Notes: generated from the letters alone by a model not told the origin. A DNA stretch of 64,000 nt from Phlegmacium glaucopus (GCA_015039465.1 MU130031.1:131470-195469), one strand, 5' to 3'. Positions 12,970 to 24,766 are shown, counted from the stretch's first letter. Translations and numbers: made by a program.

Positions 12970-13063
12970 ACCGGCCGGGTACCGTGACGGCCGCCACATT
13001 TACGGCTCATACAACCATATGGCCGCGATGGCTCCGCCCAGTCGACCTGAAAAGTAGGAAGAC

Positions 13064-15182
13064 CTAGTTCTGCATAAGATTACTATGATCGTCTAATACC
13101 ATACGAGCACATTTCTCTGCAACGACCACGGTAGGTGCAGCAAGATGAGTACTCAATATCTCTGGAAAGATACTTGCATCTGCGACACGAAGACCTCGAA
13201 TTCCATGTACTCGAAGCCTATCATCGACAACTCCTCCAGTAGTGCCATCTTCGCTATGTTCGGGCGCCATACGACACGTAGAGCAGTAATGCATCGTACT
13301 GCGGCAATATTTGCGAATAAAATGATCCATGTCCGAATCCGAATCACTCTGAGGAATAGTATGTTCGGAGATGTCGTAGCCCAAGGCAGCCATTTCCCGC
13401 CCAATCCGCATGCCGAGCTTGAGTCCTTTGCGCATCACGTCCCAGTCATTTTCTGTCGCTAAGAAGTTCAGATCGACAATGGGATTGTCCAATGGATCTG
13501 TGCTCGCTAATTTGACACTTCCCAATGACGTTGGCCGGAGATTGGCGACAAGAAAAGCCAGCTCTCCGCCAAGAACTTTGTGTGGTTCAGGCGACCCGAA
13601 GGCGAGCTACAAGTCCCATTAATTATTTATTGGGAAGGAAGATAAAAAAACTCACGGCCATAATCTCAATATCGGGGAGATTTTCAGGAAGAGAAGAGTC
13701 TCTGTCTTTCGGCCTAGTCTTCTGTTCGAAGTTGTCGTTTAAAAGACGGGATTGTGAATAGACGGAGAGCTCGATTATTGGAGCCAGTAGGATGCCGGTT
13801 CCAAATAAAATATAACGCATAATTTCTTTGATAATTTTCCAGGGACGCAATTGAAACTTGACGAGGGATTCTTCCAGCGGAACGCAATATTGAATAGGAA
13901 CAGAAACATGGTCTTGCTGTTGAAAAGAGCGTGAATTCAAGTGAAAAACTTGAACCTGAAAAGGTCCAAAGAGATGGGCATACCAAATAATTTCCGACTC
14001 CAGGAAGGTTTTGTACAAGAGGGATACCATGCTCCTTGAGATGTTCCTCAGGACCAATGCCGCTATCGAAGTGTCAGTACTAAGAATTTCAAGTTCTGAC
14101 TAAAATGACAATATATACCTGAGCATCAGAACTTGTGGGGATCCAAATGCTCCTGCGCACAGGATTATTTCACATCGGGCACGAACCTTCCGATCAGGCG
14201 ACTCTTTTTTAGTCGATCGAAGAAGAACCGAACGGGCCCTCAAAGCTTGATATTCGCCTTCAGTTTGGATCTTGAAAGCGGTTGCATTTGTACAGATGTG
14301 TAGAGTAGCCTTGCGTTCATTGACAACATTCCGTGGTAAGAAGGCGCTAAACGTCGAGCTCCGATGTCCTCGGGCGTCAATACTATAGTGCAACTTGGCG
14401 CATCCTTGTGCGGGCTCCAGCGGAGAATTCAGATCTTTTATGTAAGGAATACCAAGCATGGTGGTCGCTGCGGATAGGCTCATAAGAGAATAATTAATGT
14501 AAATGTCATCATGAACTGAGAAACCCTCTTACTACGCCGTATGTCCCCAGAAATTTTCTTTGTGAGATCTATTTTTCCACTCTCCTGGTGTGAAATAAGT
14601 AATGATTTAACAACTTGAATCAAAGAAGGAAAACCTTGTACACCATGATAATTGTCTGGAGTGTCAGGTTCCTTGTCCAAATCAGTTTCAGACTTTATGA
14701 AAAAATCACGCAAATCATCGTAACTCCATCCTTTCCGACCAGCTGCACTCCAGGCATTGTACTCAGCGGGAAGACCTCGCGTATACGACATCGCATTTAT
14801 CTTTGTTCCGCCTCCAAGTGAATTTCCGGCCATAAGCTCCAACTCGCGCTCATTAACGTGTTTTTGAGGAATAGTATTGAATCTCAGTGCACGCCCATCT
14901 GTCGACTGATGGCCTTGAGAGAAAAGAGGCACTCGTGAAGCCCAGGAGTCTCCAACGCTACCTCTTTCTACGAGGAGGACTTTAAGTCCACCTTCGCTGA
15001 GGCGATTGGCAATGACACAACCAGCGGTTCCTCCACCTAGATATTTTTAGCGAGTTTAGATTACGTTATATGGGATTGTTCACACCAAGGATGATATAAT
15101 CGTATTCGTCTTCGACGTCGATAAGAGAGCGCTCAGGAAAACCTGAGAAATAGTCCAGAATGCGAGAAAAGAGATAAGCCAT
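13064..15182 (-). CDS. GMC oxidoreductase (FAD-dependent)
   Basis: Glucose-methanol-choline family flavoenzyme, likely an aryl-alcohol/glucose/choline-type oxidase or dehydrogenase; substrate not predictable here. Exon 1 starts at 15182 and is joined by a 50-nt intron (15086-15037) that splits the FAD-binding motif YIILG|GGTAGCVIANRL. Next come GGGTKINAMSYTRG (usually GGSSSIN), GWSYDDLRDFF, CAGAFGSPQVLML, GIGPEEHLKEHG and GVGNYL|QDHVSVP, each in the standard GMC order. The C-terminal exon has the active-site His in HYCSTCRM, GLRVADASIFP, and a second His in STHLAAPTVVVAEK, matching the His-His pair of the family. No clear signal peptide: the N-terminus is MAYLFSRILDYF, so it may be intracellular or membrane-associated. 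Total near 600 residues, normal for the family. Exon borders around 14500-14620 are unresolved. Confidence 0.88.
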
Positions 15183-16080
15183 CAGGTTTTTTGTTCAGTT
15201 TTCGCCAGTAACCACTGGCAGGACTTTATATCTGAACTTCGTAAATTGGAGAACTTTGAGTGAACGAAGGGATGGAAAGGGTTCATACATAGTAGCTTAA
15301 AATGAATAGTCGTTTCGTTGTTTTGTCCAAGCACTCCAGGCCTTTACGTTTTGTGAGGTGACACTGTCACGAAACTTTGCTCAGGTGGAATTTCCATGCC
15401 GATTATAACGGACACTGCTATATCAAAATTTTATAATTTATTTTTAGTATAGTGTTGAATGGGAAATGATTTAGGATGAATAGGGATGGGGATGAATGTT
15501 AAGGAACAGGATATTCTTGTGTGAATATTCTGGGTGTGTCTGAGAACTTGGCGGGTTGCGTACTGATGGCCCAGATATCGGAAATCCAATTTGAACTTGA
15601 TCTGAGAAATTCCAGGAATCCCGTTTCGGGCGAGCTGTCAAGTCCTGAGTGTTTGGATAAGCCGATGACATCGTGTAGAGGCCGAAAACCAATCTAGTCG
15701 TACCAGACACTGAAGGGAGTAGGTGGGCGGGTCAGAAAAAATTTGTCTGATGAAACTCAGACGATGCCAGGAGGTCGATGTTTATCGTTGCGTGCTATAT
15801 ATTTACTAGTATTATAATCAGACGGCAACGGGTCTTGCCTCTATCTTGTCAACACTTCGTGTTTCCTCATCGTGGACTTTGTCCGCTGTGTCTCCAAGTA
15901 ATGCACACGTGCAGATCAATCAAGCTTCGTGCTTTTCATTTCATTGGACTGCTCAAACGTAAGTATCACGTTGATACCACGTTCAAACCACAAGTCAAGA
16001 ACAGCCTTGAGAACAGCAAAGTGAGGTAAACCACAAGGTTATCTTTGAAGTGACCTCCTTTCTCTCCCCATTACGACGAG
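15183..16080. other. Intergenic between divergent GMC and P450 genes
   Basis: The two oxidative-enzyme genes are transcribed away from each other from this ~0.9 kb region, which could act as a shared promoter. I see no clear TATA box or named operator. The open frames inside it lack domain character. Confidence 0.4.
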
Positions 16081-18237
16081 ATGGATCAACTTCGTCAACT
16101 CCCACTTCCTGCCTTACTTGCTGCAGCCATCTTTGGTGGCCTATTATTCTACTATGTATTGTCATCTACTCGGAAGACCAAGACCAAGTTACCACCTGGA
16201 CCACGTCGGTTACCTGGAATAGGCAATGCTCACCAGATGCCAACGAAAACGGCGTGGTCGGTTTTTGCTAAGTGGGGCGAAGCTTATGGTACGTACACGG
16301 AAAACCAGTACTGAGTAAAAGATTCAACTTAACCTTTTAGGTGACATCATGCATGTCGATATCTTTGGGAAATCTTTCGTTATCGTGAACTCATCCAAAA
16401 TCGCGAAAGATTTGTTGGAGAAACGGTCTGCGATTTATTCTGATCGGCCCCACCTCGTAAGTTATTTATTATTCTTCTAGGACAGTTTACCTACTTGTGT
16501 ATAGGTGATGGCAGGCGAACTGTGAGCGCATTGCCTGCTGGACCACTTTCATCCGTGTATAACTAATGATACGTTTAAAATGACATAGTATTCATTACGA
16601 CAAACTATTCGCTATGCTGCCATATGGTGAAGAATGGCGAAAGCAGCGTCGGTTGTTTAACCAGGACCTCACCCAAGGAACAATTCCTCGATATGACCAA
16701 CTCAAAGAACAACAAGTCGCCATTCTAATTCGTAACTTACTTGATAACCCTAGCCCTTTAGTCGCCGAACTAAGATTGTAAGCATTCGCATCTGATGCTC
16801 TTTGAATTCCTGATATAAATCGCACGTATTGAGTAGAAGAATAGGGGTAATCATCATTCGATTGACATATGGCTACCGTGTCGAGCATGCCGACGACCCT
16901 TTTCTGACTACTTCGGTATCTGCAATGGCTAATTTTGCAAAGGCAACAACACCTGGAAATTTTCTCGTGGACTTCATTCCTTCTCGTAAGCTTCCCTGCG
17001 ATCTCATTTCATTCATTTCTCGTAGATAAATATATATCGACGATCGTTTATTATATTTGCAGTGAAACTAATCCCTCCCTGGATGCCTGGAGCTGGTTTC
17101 TTGAAGACAGCAGATGAATGGCGCGAAATATTGTGGAACGCCGCCAACAATCCATTTGAGTGGTGTAAGAAAAATTTGGTGTGTTCCCTCATTGCGACGT
17201 TTCTGCCGGTCGCTGCAGAGTAACTTGTACTTGATTTTAGGACACGGAAAAAGCACTTATGCCAAATCTGTGTGCGACGTGTATCCAAGGCATTGATGGA
17301 AAGATGTCCAAAGACGACGAGATGACGCTGATTTGGAGTGCTTGTACCATTATGTTTGGCGGGCTGGATACGGTGCGTTAATATCTTATTGTGATTCCCT
17401 GCGATTTTTATTGACCATCGATGACGTCGCAGAGCATATCTTCGGCTTTGTCATTTTTCCTAGCCATGATCTTGAATCCAAGTGTCCAAGCAAAAGCGCA
17501 AGCTGAGCTCGACGCCGTAGTAGGAAAAAACAGGTTACCCTTGATCGGGGATAAACCTGATTTACCGTACATACGAAGCATTGTGGCTGAGGTTTTTCGA
17601 TGGGCTCCGGCTCTACCACTAGGTTCGTCTCACAGTTATTTTACTTAAAAAGTGTTTACCATACCATGTTTCAGGGCTACCTCATGGTCTCAGCAAAGAC
17701 GACGTCTACGAGGGGTATGAACTTCCCAAGGGAGCCGCAATCATTCCAAACGTGTGGTGGGTTTTTGTTTTTTTTTATAAAAAGAAAAAAAAAAAAAAAA
17801 CTCTTCGTTCATCAAACCTAATTGACTATTAGGCACATGCTTCACGATCCCGCGGTATACTCTGACCCCATGGAGTTCAGACCAGAGCGATTTGGAGGAC
17901 TCGATTCAGAAATGAAGAAAGTAACGGAACTTACGTTCGGGTTCGGCAGGCGGTTTTGTATCGGAATCCATTTTGGCGAAAGCACTCTCTTCGCCGTTGT
18001 CGCCACCACTCTGGCGACCTGCGATATACTTCCTGGTCTGGATGAGAATTTGCCCAAGTATGCTTATACCTCTGGGACAATCGTGTACGTTTAGTCATCT
18101 TGATTCTTCTACTCATGTTTTTATTTAATTAAATTGTTATGCGTTCTAGATTTCCTGAACCGTTCAAGATGAGACTCAAGGCACGGTCGCCTCAAGCAGC
18201 AGCGTTATTGGCCAGTGTTTCATCTACGGTTGAGTAG
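16081..18237 (+). CDS. Cytochrome P450 monooxygenase
   Basis: Heme-thiolate monooxygenase, microsomal by its N-terminal anchor (residues ~8-30, ALLAAAIFGGLLFYYVL) followed by the proline hinge KLPPGPRRLPGIGN. About ten exons read cleanly, including a 17-nt micro-exon at 16505-16521 (VMAGEL region). The domain order is complete: LPYGEEWRKQRR (helix C), WMPGAGF, the I-helix FGGLDT just before an intron (family consensus AGxDT), ExxR as EVFRW, and the heme loop FGFGRRFCIG with the Cys ligand. The C-terminus ends SSTVE. Length about 500 residues, normal for the superfamily. The class resembles agaricomycete CYPs annotated as O-methylsterigmatocystin oxidoreductase-like, but the substrate is unknown. 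A homopolymer run (~17 A) lies in the intron near 17785. A relic of a related P450 lies 0.9 kb downstream. Confidence 0.9.
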
Positions 18238-18642
18238 AAATGTCGCGTTGTAAACGAATTGGATTTACTTTTGGTTTGTATTCGTTGATGCTAATTTTCC
18301 AGGGGAGTTTGATCAAGTGCTTTTTATCTGTCTGGTATATCTAGTCGTTTGTAGGTGGCGGATAACTCTTGTAGCTTTTTGTGCTTAATGCCATTATGTT
18401 GGGCGAGGAAATTAGTCTTTAGAGCCTTTAGACCTCCCCAGCATCAGGAAAAAGTGAAACTGTAAAGTATTCATATATAGAATCTATAGCACGAGTAGCA
18501 CGAGTAGATAGCCCCCTTTTGTCTAGTGCATAATAGACTTAAGCCAAAAAACCATAGACCTTGGTATTAGTTGGTAGACATTGGTAGCACGGCACACATT
18601 CTATAAACCAAAATAACACCAGACAGTCTCCGTAGCATCATC
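18238..18642. other. P450 3' flank
   Basis: No gene seen. It contains the likely 3' UTR of the P450 gene and AT-rich sequence with a short repeat (tagcacgagtagcacgagtag near 18488). Confidence 0.35.
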
Positions 18643-18985
18643 TCAATAATCATCAATTTGATGATATGGATTTGCAACGGTGATGAACTCAACGCCCGGT
18701 ATACCCATTTGCCACTTTGACATTACGAGCGGCATCGCTTTCTTCGAAGAGCTCGTATCGTTCAGGTGTCGCAGTACGGTCGTCTTTCCGGTTCGTGACA
18801 AGAAGGAAAATAGAAGCCCCCTCATAGTCGCAAGCGAGGATACGGAATGGGATGTTTTGGTTCCTGAGATAGCGGTTTACTGTACTCATATACAGGCCCA
18901 TAGTCGGTTTTGAGTCCTCGTGGTTTACACCATTCAAGAACTTGGTCTTCGGTCATTTTGTAACCACCTACAAGATACATCTAAG
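18643..18985 (-). pseudogene. Family B copy 2, frame-broken
   Basis: Close DNA relative of the intact family B gene at 26569-26892. One extra T near 18907 breaks the frame after WCKPRGLK, and a second indel near 18710 replaces the conserved IKEQMGIPGVEF end. The part between the indels (NRYLRNQNIPFRILACDYEG, YELFEESDAARN) is still open. No gene A copy adjoins this one, so B has also spread alone. Confidence 0.65.
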
Positions 18986-19109
18986 GGGAAATATCGTTAA
19001 ACCCGTCTACAGCTTGTATAGTACACCTACCTCTGGAGCTCAACTAAGCGAACCCACCCACGTGCAAACGTGATTGGTAAGTTGGTTCTCCTTTATCTTG
19101 TCGAGTTTG

Positions 19110-19282
19110 GAACTTCATCATCTGCTCAGCACGATTGATGGAATGGCTCTATCAATGTCATATGGCATTGAGATAAAAGAAAGCAATGATCCTTTCATCG
19201 ATCTCGCGGAAGCGACTATGAAAAGTGTTGGATTGGCTGGAAGGGTTGGGGCATTCCTCGTTGAGGGCATTCCTCGTTGACA
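19110..19282 (+). pseudogene. Relic exon of a second cytochrome P450
   Basis: The frame reads LSMSYGIEIKESNDPFIDLA followed by an AFLVEGIPR end. This matches the P450 segment before the PWMPGAGF motif and aligns with LTYGYRVEHADDPF in the neighbouring intact gene. Preferred substitutions such as SYGIEIK and SNDPFI are typical of other agaricomycete P450s, so it derives from a different paralogue. No helix C, I-helix, ExxR or heme loop is found around it, and the exon ends in a duplicated 'ttcctcgttga' with a stop. Read as a dead fragment. Confidence 0.6.
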
Positions 19283-19653
19283 GGTGTCAGCGACGTATGT
19301 CGATCAAAATCTTGGTAAGGAATTGGCCACACACTGGCATGCACATTCAGCTCACCATATAAATAAGCGCCTGACTGTTCAAATCATATTACAAGTGTCA
19401 AAATCCGAAGCTGCATCACGGTTTAGTGCTATAGGATTTGTGGGTTACAATAGAATCATAATGTCGAAATCCTGATGATGGTATCTAGCTCCATGAAATG
19501 ACGAGAAGTCAGAACTGGCTACTATCCCAAGTTTCCGTCGATTTTCTTCAAACCTTGTGAACACTGTGAATGGCAGTTTTGCTCACTCAAAATAGCTCTT
19601 GAATCCAGACGTCTTGATGCCTAGAGGCGACGTTGGGACCAAACCGAGCGTGC

Positions 19654-20097
19654 TCAGAGACTGCCACAGTGCCACTTACCAAGCTCCTTCTCTAGCCACT
19701 CCTTTATCCGCCCCTCGTGCGCAGTCTCCACGGGCTTCACATCTTCCATCAAGACTTCTTCGTAATTGTCAGGGCCGTCGTTCCTCCAGCAACCAGAGAG
19801 GCATTGGGTGATGACTAAAAAGTCGTTCACAAAAGGGTCTGATCGCCGTGGAGCGAAAATACAACCCAAAGCCATCCCATTATCACGAAGGATGTGGCTG
19901 AGACGTAGTGGAATGTTCATGTCCTGCCGGTGGTGATCAGCGAGTTCAATTCCGTATTTCTGTTTGAACCAGCGGCGCCCCTCTTCATTGGAAACCAGGA
20001 GACCGGCGGTAATCGTGCCCCTTAGGCGAGGTGTACCCTTTGAGACGTTTGGAGGGGGGCGATACCACGGAGAGTCGGGGTTGAGATGCGCGGCCAT
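19654..20097 (-). CDS. Conserved unknown protein, distant family B relative
   Basis: A single-exon frame of 147 residues from Met 20097. I do not recognise the family by name. The order of elements parallels family B: an EEGRRWFKQKYG segment like EDQVLEWCKPRG, then a leucine-spaced helix ending in NIPLRLSHIL (family B: NIPLRILAC), then a strand ending FLVITQC (family B: FLLVTNR), then an acidic end. This suggests a shared fold (inference). It adds a C-terminal charged helix RIKEWLEKELGKW. No signal peptide or membrane segment. The start codon overlaps, on the opposite strand, the start of the next frame. Confidence 0.5.
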   Translation of the reverse strand: MAAHLNPDSPWYRPPPNVSKGTPRLRGTITAGLLVSNEEGRRWFKQKYGIELADHHRQDMNIPLRLSHILRDNGMALGCIFAPRRSDPFVNDFLVITQCLSGCWRNDGPDNYEEVLMEDVKPVETAHEGRIKEWLEKELGKWHCGSL

Positions 20098-20341
20098 GGC
20101 GGTTCAGAACAAAACAAGTGGTATCACAACTTGTCACACCATCCCACGTCCTGGTGTGGTTCCTATCCCAACTGCTGCACAGCTTTACGCTTCACTCCCT
20201 ACTGCTATACACTGGAACCTATCCCGTATCCTGAATGAAGAGGTGCGGCACGAGCACAACCTTTATGGCTACTTTGATGCAGCTCTCAACGAGATCTTTC
20301 CTGTTTCGCAACGGTTCCAGGTCAAGTCCTTGTTCCACTAG
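20096..20341 (+). pseudogene. Possible N-terminal piece of a PD-(D/E)XK-type fungal protein
   Basis: An 81-residue frame from ATG 20096. The part EVRHEHNLYGYFDAALNEIF, followed by a QRFQVKSLF end, resembles the start of the intact gene at 27621 (RYEAAMYGPINSFLGCYYP and GFMVKPQ). The downstream nuclease-like core (PD...ExK) is absent, so this is either the first exon of an unresolved gene or a truncated copy. The resemblance is by eye and short. Confidence 0.3.
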
Positions 20342-21081
20342 AAAGTTCCCTAAATCTGACTCCTAACAGACAAATCCACAGTACCCAGGACGCCCAGGGG
20401 TGGTGGTCGGGGCTGCACCTCATGGACAGAAACGCGAAAGTTTGAAGCTAAACTTACGACTCAAGCTCAAATTTAGGACTCACTCAATTCGCTTCGTGTG
20501 CAGTCACACCCTTTTAGGCAATGCCTCAATGGGTTCTAGATCTTATCGCTTGTTTTGCACTATGCTATCGTGTCTTACTCTACTATTCCCACTTAATGGA
20601 GATGCCACATAGAAGCCTTTCCTTCCTGTAGACATATTTCCATTATCGTATACATACGCTATTACCTGCTGTTTCATACTATTAAAATTTCGATGTCGAA
20701 CCGGCTGCTGTGTCTTGCGCAACAAAGTTCTGTTTTGACTTGTTGATAGGACTTGGCAGCAACTATACCATCGATCTCCCGACATCAACCGACGACACCA
20801 CCGGTATTATTCATCGAGACAAACGTTGAGAATAGCCGACTTGGAACAGAGACGGCTCAATTGGAATGTCTTCATGTAAGGAACTTTCCGCAATCACCAG
20901 GTGCACTCACTATACATACCTCTATCAGGTCGCAGACATGAAAGCAAAGGCAACAAGTGTTACCAATGCTGACGCTGAGAACTTTCAGCATGTAAGATCG
21001 GAACACCATGCATGTCATTGTCTCCCAAGCTTGGATGTGATATCGATCTATGATTGAGCAGTAAAATTGTTCAGTGTCCCT
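20342..21081. other. Intergenic, no gene recognised
   Basis: Several short frames on both strands, none with domain character. Nothing else noted. Confidence 0.35.
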
Positions 21082-21429
21082 ATGGCTAAGACGACTTGGG
21101 ATCCCTATAGTGGTGAACCCCCTCCCCCTCCGCCTCCGCCTAGAAGCCTAGTCAACCGAAATACGAAGCCGTTGGTGCCCTTACTACCCCCTCCAAATCG
21201 CAAATCTTCCGCCGCTTCGCGTTCGCTCTCCAGTAGCAGTGTGGCATCTTCGGTGTCTCCGGCACCTCCTCTAACTTCTCGTGGCCCTTCTTCTGGCCCA
21301 CCTCCGACACTGCCTCGAGGAAAGTCAGCTGCGCCTGTACCACTACCTGCAATCCGCTCATCTCCTCAGCCGAATCCGATAAATGGCCCACCTCCCATTG
21401 TCCGATCAACTCGAACTTCCGTACTGTGA
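21082..21429 (+). CDS. Proline-rich protein fragment
   Basis: A 115-residue frame starting MAKTTWDPYS. It is dominated by proline stretches (EPPPPPPPPRS, PLVPLLPPPNR, GPPPTLPRGK, NGPPPIVRST) and serine runs. Such PPPPP and PxxPxK/R stretches are typical ligands of SH3, WW or EVH1 domains and of profilin in actin regulators. It stops just after the last proline motif, and I see no catalytic or WH2 domain downstream. It may be a stand-alone linker protein, or the surviving N-terminal or middle exon of a longer cytoskeletal adaptor. Composition is not random: codons for the proline blocks vary. Next gene downstream is on the same strand, 400 bp away. Confidence 0.4.
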   Translation: MAKTTWDPYSGEPPPPPPPPRSLVNRNTKPLVPLLPPPNRKSSAASRSLSSSSVASSVSPAPPLTSRGPSSGPPPTLPRGKSAAPVPLPAIRSSPQPNPINGPPPIVRSTRTSVL

Positions 21430-21826
21430 TCCCTAAATCGGCTTCCACATCACGTAAAATTAAAATACCTAGCCGATTCTGGATAAAAAATGTGTGGGTG
21501 AGGATTCGAACACTAGACTTGATGATCAAAATTTCCTACGGCAACAATTTGTTCGAGTTCGACATTGGGGAGGTACACGCTTCTTTAGCCGAAACAGGGA
21601 AGAAATGGCTTCATGAACCACGGAATTTTTCGAATTAATTTAAATTTGAATGCCGAGATTTTAGCGTACCAGAATTACTGTGGTTTACCAATTAGGCAGC
21701 CACACAGGCTGCCAGAACTTTGCACAGCCATGACAGTGAACGGTCCAAGATTCACACCGCTTGTCTTTCTATACCACAAAGCTTCCCACTGAACGATCCC
21801 AGCAGAATTAAAGGCCTGAGATACGA

Positions 21827-24766
21827 ATGAATACCGATAACGAATCTGCACTAGGCGCCTCCTCAAATTTTAATTCTGTTGTCGACCGAGGACCGCCTAA
21901 ACGGAGTAAACCCTGGGTAGCCTGGAATTTCACACGCTCATTCTGGACCCTCTTTCTCGTAACCTCGTTTTCCGGAGGCTACTTTGTCTACAACACCATA
22001 CACACGGGCTACATCCTTGCAAAGGACCCTCATCGATCCCTATACCAAGATCTTACTGCGACATATGGGCAACAGGACGTCGTTCACCCACTGGTCGATG
22101 CAAATCAGACCTTTGATATTGTCGCAACTGTCTGGCTGCGCGCTGATCGAGAACCACCAGCGAATGTCACGAAGGATGGCACACCCGTGTGGCGCGATCC
22201 ATTAGCTTTGGTGGAGACGGCGATCTTTACGGAGACCATCTTTCGTGGGCTGCGACTTCGGGATAAGAATGTCAAGACTGCTGTAAATTTCCGGGTGCCA
22301 ACGGAGATTTTGTGAGCCCTTTGCGTTGTGGATTTTCATCCCGTGTGTCACATTTCATGCTGAAGGATTTGATTAATGTTTTAGTAAAAAGAAAGAATTG
22401 TACACCTATGACCTCCGCGGCTCGTTCACGCTCATACCCAATTCGCCTTCTCCTTTGGATGATGTTTTAAACTACTCATCATGGATTCCACCGTTCATAA
22501 CATATCCTCCGTCGGTATCGTGGCCGTACGTTTTTTCTGTTCTAGAGACCTCTAATTGCGTACAGCTAATTGTACCGACCTATTTCATTCGAACAGTGAC
22601 GGCCACAGACCCTCAGCAGCTGAGTTATTAGTCAATGCATACGGCGCGTTCATGCCTCTTCTGTCTTTCCATAACGTCAAATCGAGATGTGGTTCCCCCC
22701 AAAAGCCTGGAGATGAAAAGGATACCGACGAAAGGAAAGGAGACAAAGAAGAAACTACATCAAATCCTACTCCATTTGAATTGAAACATCCATTTCCGAA
22801 AAAAGGCCAGCCTCCTCTCCAGTCCCACCCATACATTATCACCAGGTAACTTTGAATTCCTCGAAATTGACGTCTATTAACCGAGAGGTCTGACTCAATT
22901 TTTGTCCGTGACAGGTCGTTCTTGCGTGTGGTTGACATGACGCCTCTGTATAACGAAGCTGCATTCGAGTTGGCCCAGCACATGCTGAAATTTAATGCAG
23001 TGAGTCTTGTTCGAGGTTCGAGGTTTGAGACTCAAACAGCATTGACTATTTGATTAGTGCTCTAAAAGGACCGCTAGGGCAGACTGGCGATTGTGTGCGA
23101 GGTCGTTTTTCACCAATGGGCATGGAGAATTCAAAATTCTGCTAAGGAAGAACGAGCCGAAGGAGAAAGCCTCGCATAAATGGGCGTATGCACCATACCT
23201 TAGTGTTGCTGATACGCCTGTTGCACCACTTGTGAGCTTTCCTTGCTCTGACCGGGATTTTAGTAATTCTAATACTTAAATTTTCACCTGTAGGATCTCG
23301 TACCAGTTCCCGTCAACCGCGAGGACTGTCTGAACAACGATTTCTCTGAGAATGGGAACCGTAAGTCTTCTATTTTGTAGTTCGTCTGCTGAATTTTCTA
23401 ACCCATAATTGAACGCGAAGTTCACGACGAAGATTTTGTCGATATCACTTGGAACGTCGCATTTTCGGGAAGGACGCCTGAGAAGCTCCTCTTGGCGGAT
23501 TACCTGCCCAAAGTTAATGTCAAATATGATATGACCGACATGGAGAGCTACGATCTTGGGTGGAAGCACAACGGCATTGAGTTTATGCGTGAGTTAAGCA
23601 AACCTTTTGATCTGTGTGAGGCACTCCGTTCTTATGCTGTTGTTTAACTCAGAGGGAATAGTTGGACAACGATTTCACGACGATTACCATCCCCGGCGCG
23701 CTGCGTTTTTTATTTGTGTCGGGCAAGTTGTCGTCTTCGTATTTTGGTTGGATATGCATAACTCATGTGTGGAATCGCAGGCGTTTGATTGAAATTCTCC
23801 AGTTCATTCTTGCGCTTCACTATTGGCTCTCCCTTGCGTCAACTGTTGGGGTATCGATTACTGGAAATGCTCTTATAGCCGTGGCAGGCATATTTGACAG
23901 TCTTTTCGGAGCGATTTTTGAAGCGTGTCGAAGAGGATATACCGCCCAACAATTTATTCGGGCCTTGTCCGGCCATGCCGCCTTTCATATACTTTCATAT
24001 CCCACCCTTAAAGGTATCATGCGCGCTAAATTCCGTTTGTCAAAGCACTGGATACCGACGGTGTACTTCGCCCCCGCGTCACATGCAGAACGGACCAGTC
24101 AGCGGCTAGATTCTCGGACGACTTGGAGATTTAAAATTCCGGCAAGTTTATTTCAGTAACTCAGTGATATCTTCTTGATCTGGAATACCCCTCGTTTCCG
24201 TTTTAGGCTTTTGTGATCCTCGCATCCTTTTTCCAGTTCTGTTACTCCCAACACTTCTACATTATGAACCGTGTTACAAGAGGCCCATCAATTCCAAAGG
24301 CCCCAGTGCTTAATGGAATATTCACGCTCCACACCCTCACTGTAACTCCTGCATTAATCCTCGGCCGGGTTCTCCAACTCATTATGAACTCTCGAGGGTG
24401 CGAATTTGCTGGGAAGTACAAAATATGCGCGATATTGGACTTGCTGGGATCCCTTTTCGCCGTTGCGGCTGCTGCACCGCCAATCGTCGGAAGGTCGATA
24501 CACAGTTTTGGACTTGACGTTGAGAAGGGAACTGAATTGGTGGCTATTGCTGCCCTTGCATTCCAGGCAGTTTGGTACCCTGTGGTGTCACCTATAGGTG
24601 AAGACGAGGATTTTACTAGTAAGTAGCACTGGTATGGAATCAGAGTTGGAATTTTGGAAATCCAAATGATTATATCAAAGAAATTCAGCCCGTGATTTTT
24701 TTTTCAGGCAGACTAAGTGTCCATAGTTCTTTGGAATTTTCGGTTTCTCGATGCGAAAGGATATGA
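21827..24766 (+). CDS. Multi-pass membrane protein, unknown family
   Basis: A multi-exon gene from Met 21827. The first exon carries one membrane segment (FWTLFLVTSFSGGYFVYNTI) followed by a predicted lumenal/extracellular part (FDIVATVWLRADREPP, LALVETAIFTETIFRGLRLR) with potential N-glycosylation sites (NQT, NVT). The frame continues over phase-matched introns through KKKELYTYDLRGSF, VVDMTPLYNEAAFEL, DLVPVPVNREDC and DITWNVAFSGRTPEKLLLAD. The C-terminal part has several more hydrophobic segments (LALHYWLSLASTVGVSITGN; AFVILASFFQFCYS; an ILDLLGSLFAVAAAA region). A last exon after the GTAAGT at 24619 would end at 24766. Between about 23650 and 24150 two frames compete, so a missed intron or frameshift is likely there. 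I know of similar uncharacterised basidiomycete proteins but no function. Confidence 0.5.

Larger units (their letters stand above)
7035..13040. repeat. Tandem duplication carrying gene A
   Basis: Two diverged direct copies: unit 1 about 7035-10680 and unit 2 about 10690-13040. Both begin with 'acagggct.ctagcattcctt' and 'gtattaggcat' sequence, then carry gene A with its upstream region. Unit 1 also contains the broken family B gene and about 0.7 kb of spacer absent from unit 2, which ends at the GMC oxidoreductase. A third, truncated copy of the same unit lies at about 25320-26960. In both unit 2 and unit 3 the upstream flank includes 'tttacggctcat' followed by 'ggctccgcccg/a', so the three share one origin. 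Confidence 0.75.

Noticed and set aside
13145..13462. 105-codon plus-strand frame
   Set aside because: It is antisense to the C-terminal exon of the GMC oxidoreductase, which has clear family motifs.
21490..21545. tRNA-like string (complement contains GTTCGAATCC) on the minus strand
   Set aside because: T-stem pairing is poor and no matching acceptor 5' strand, D-arm or anticodon arm is found at the right distance.
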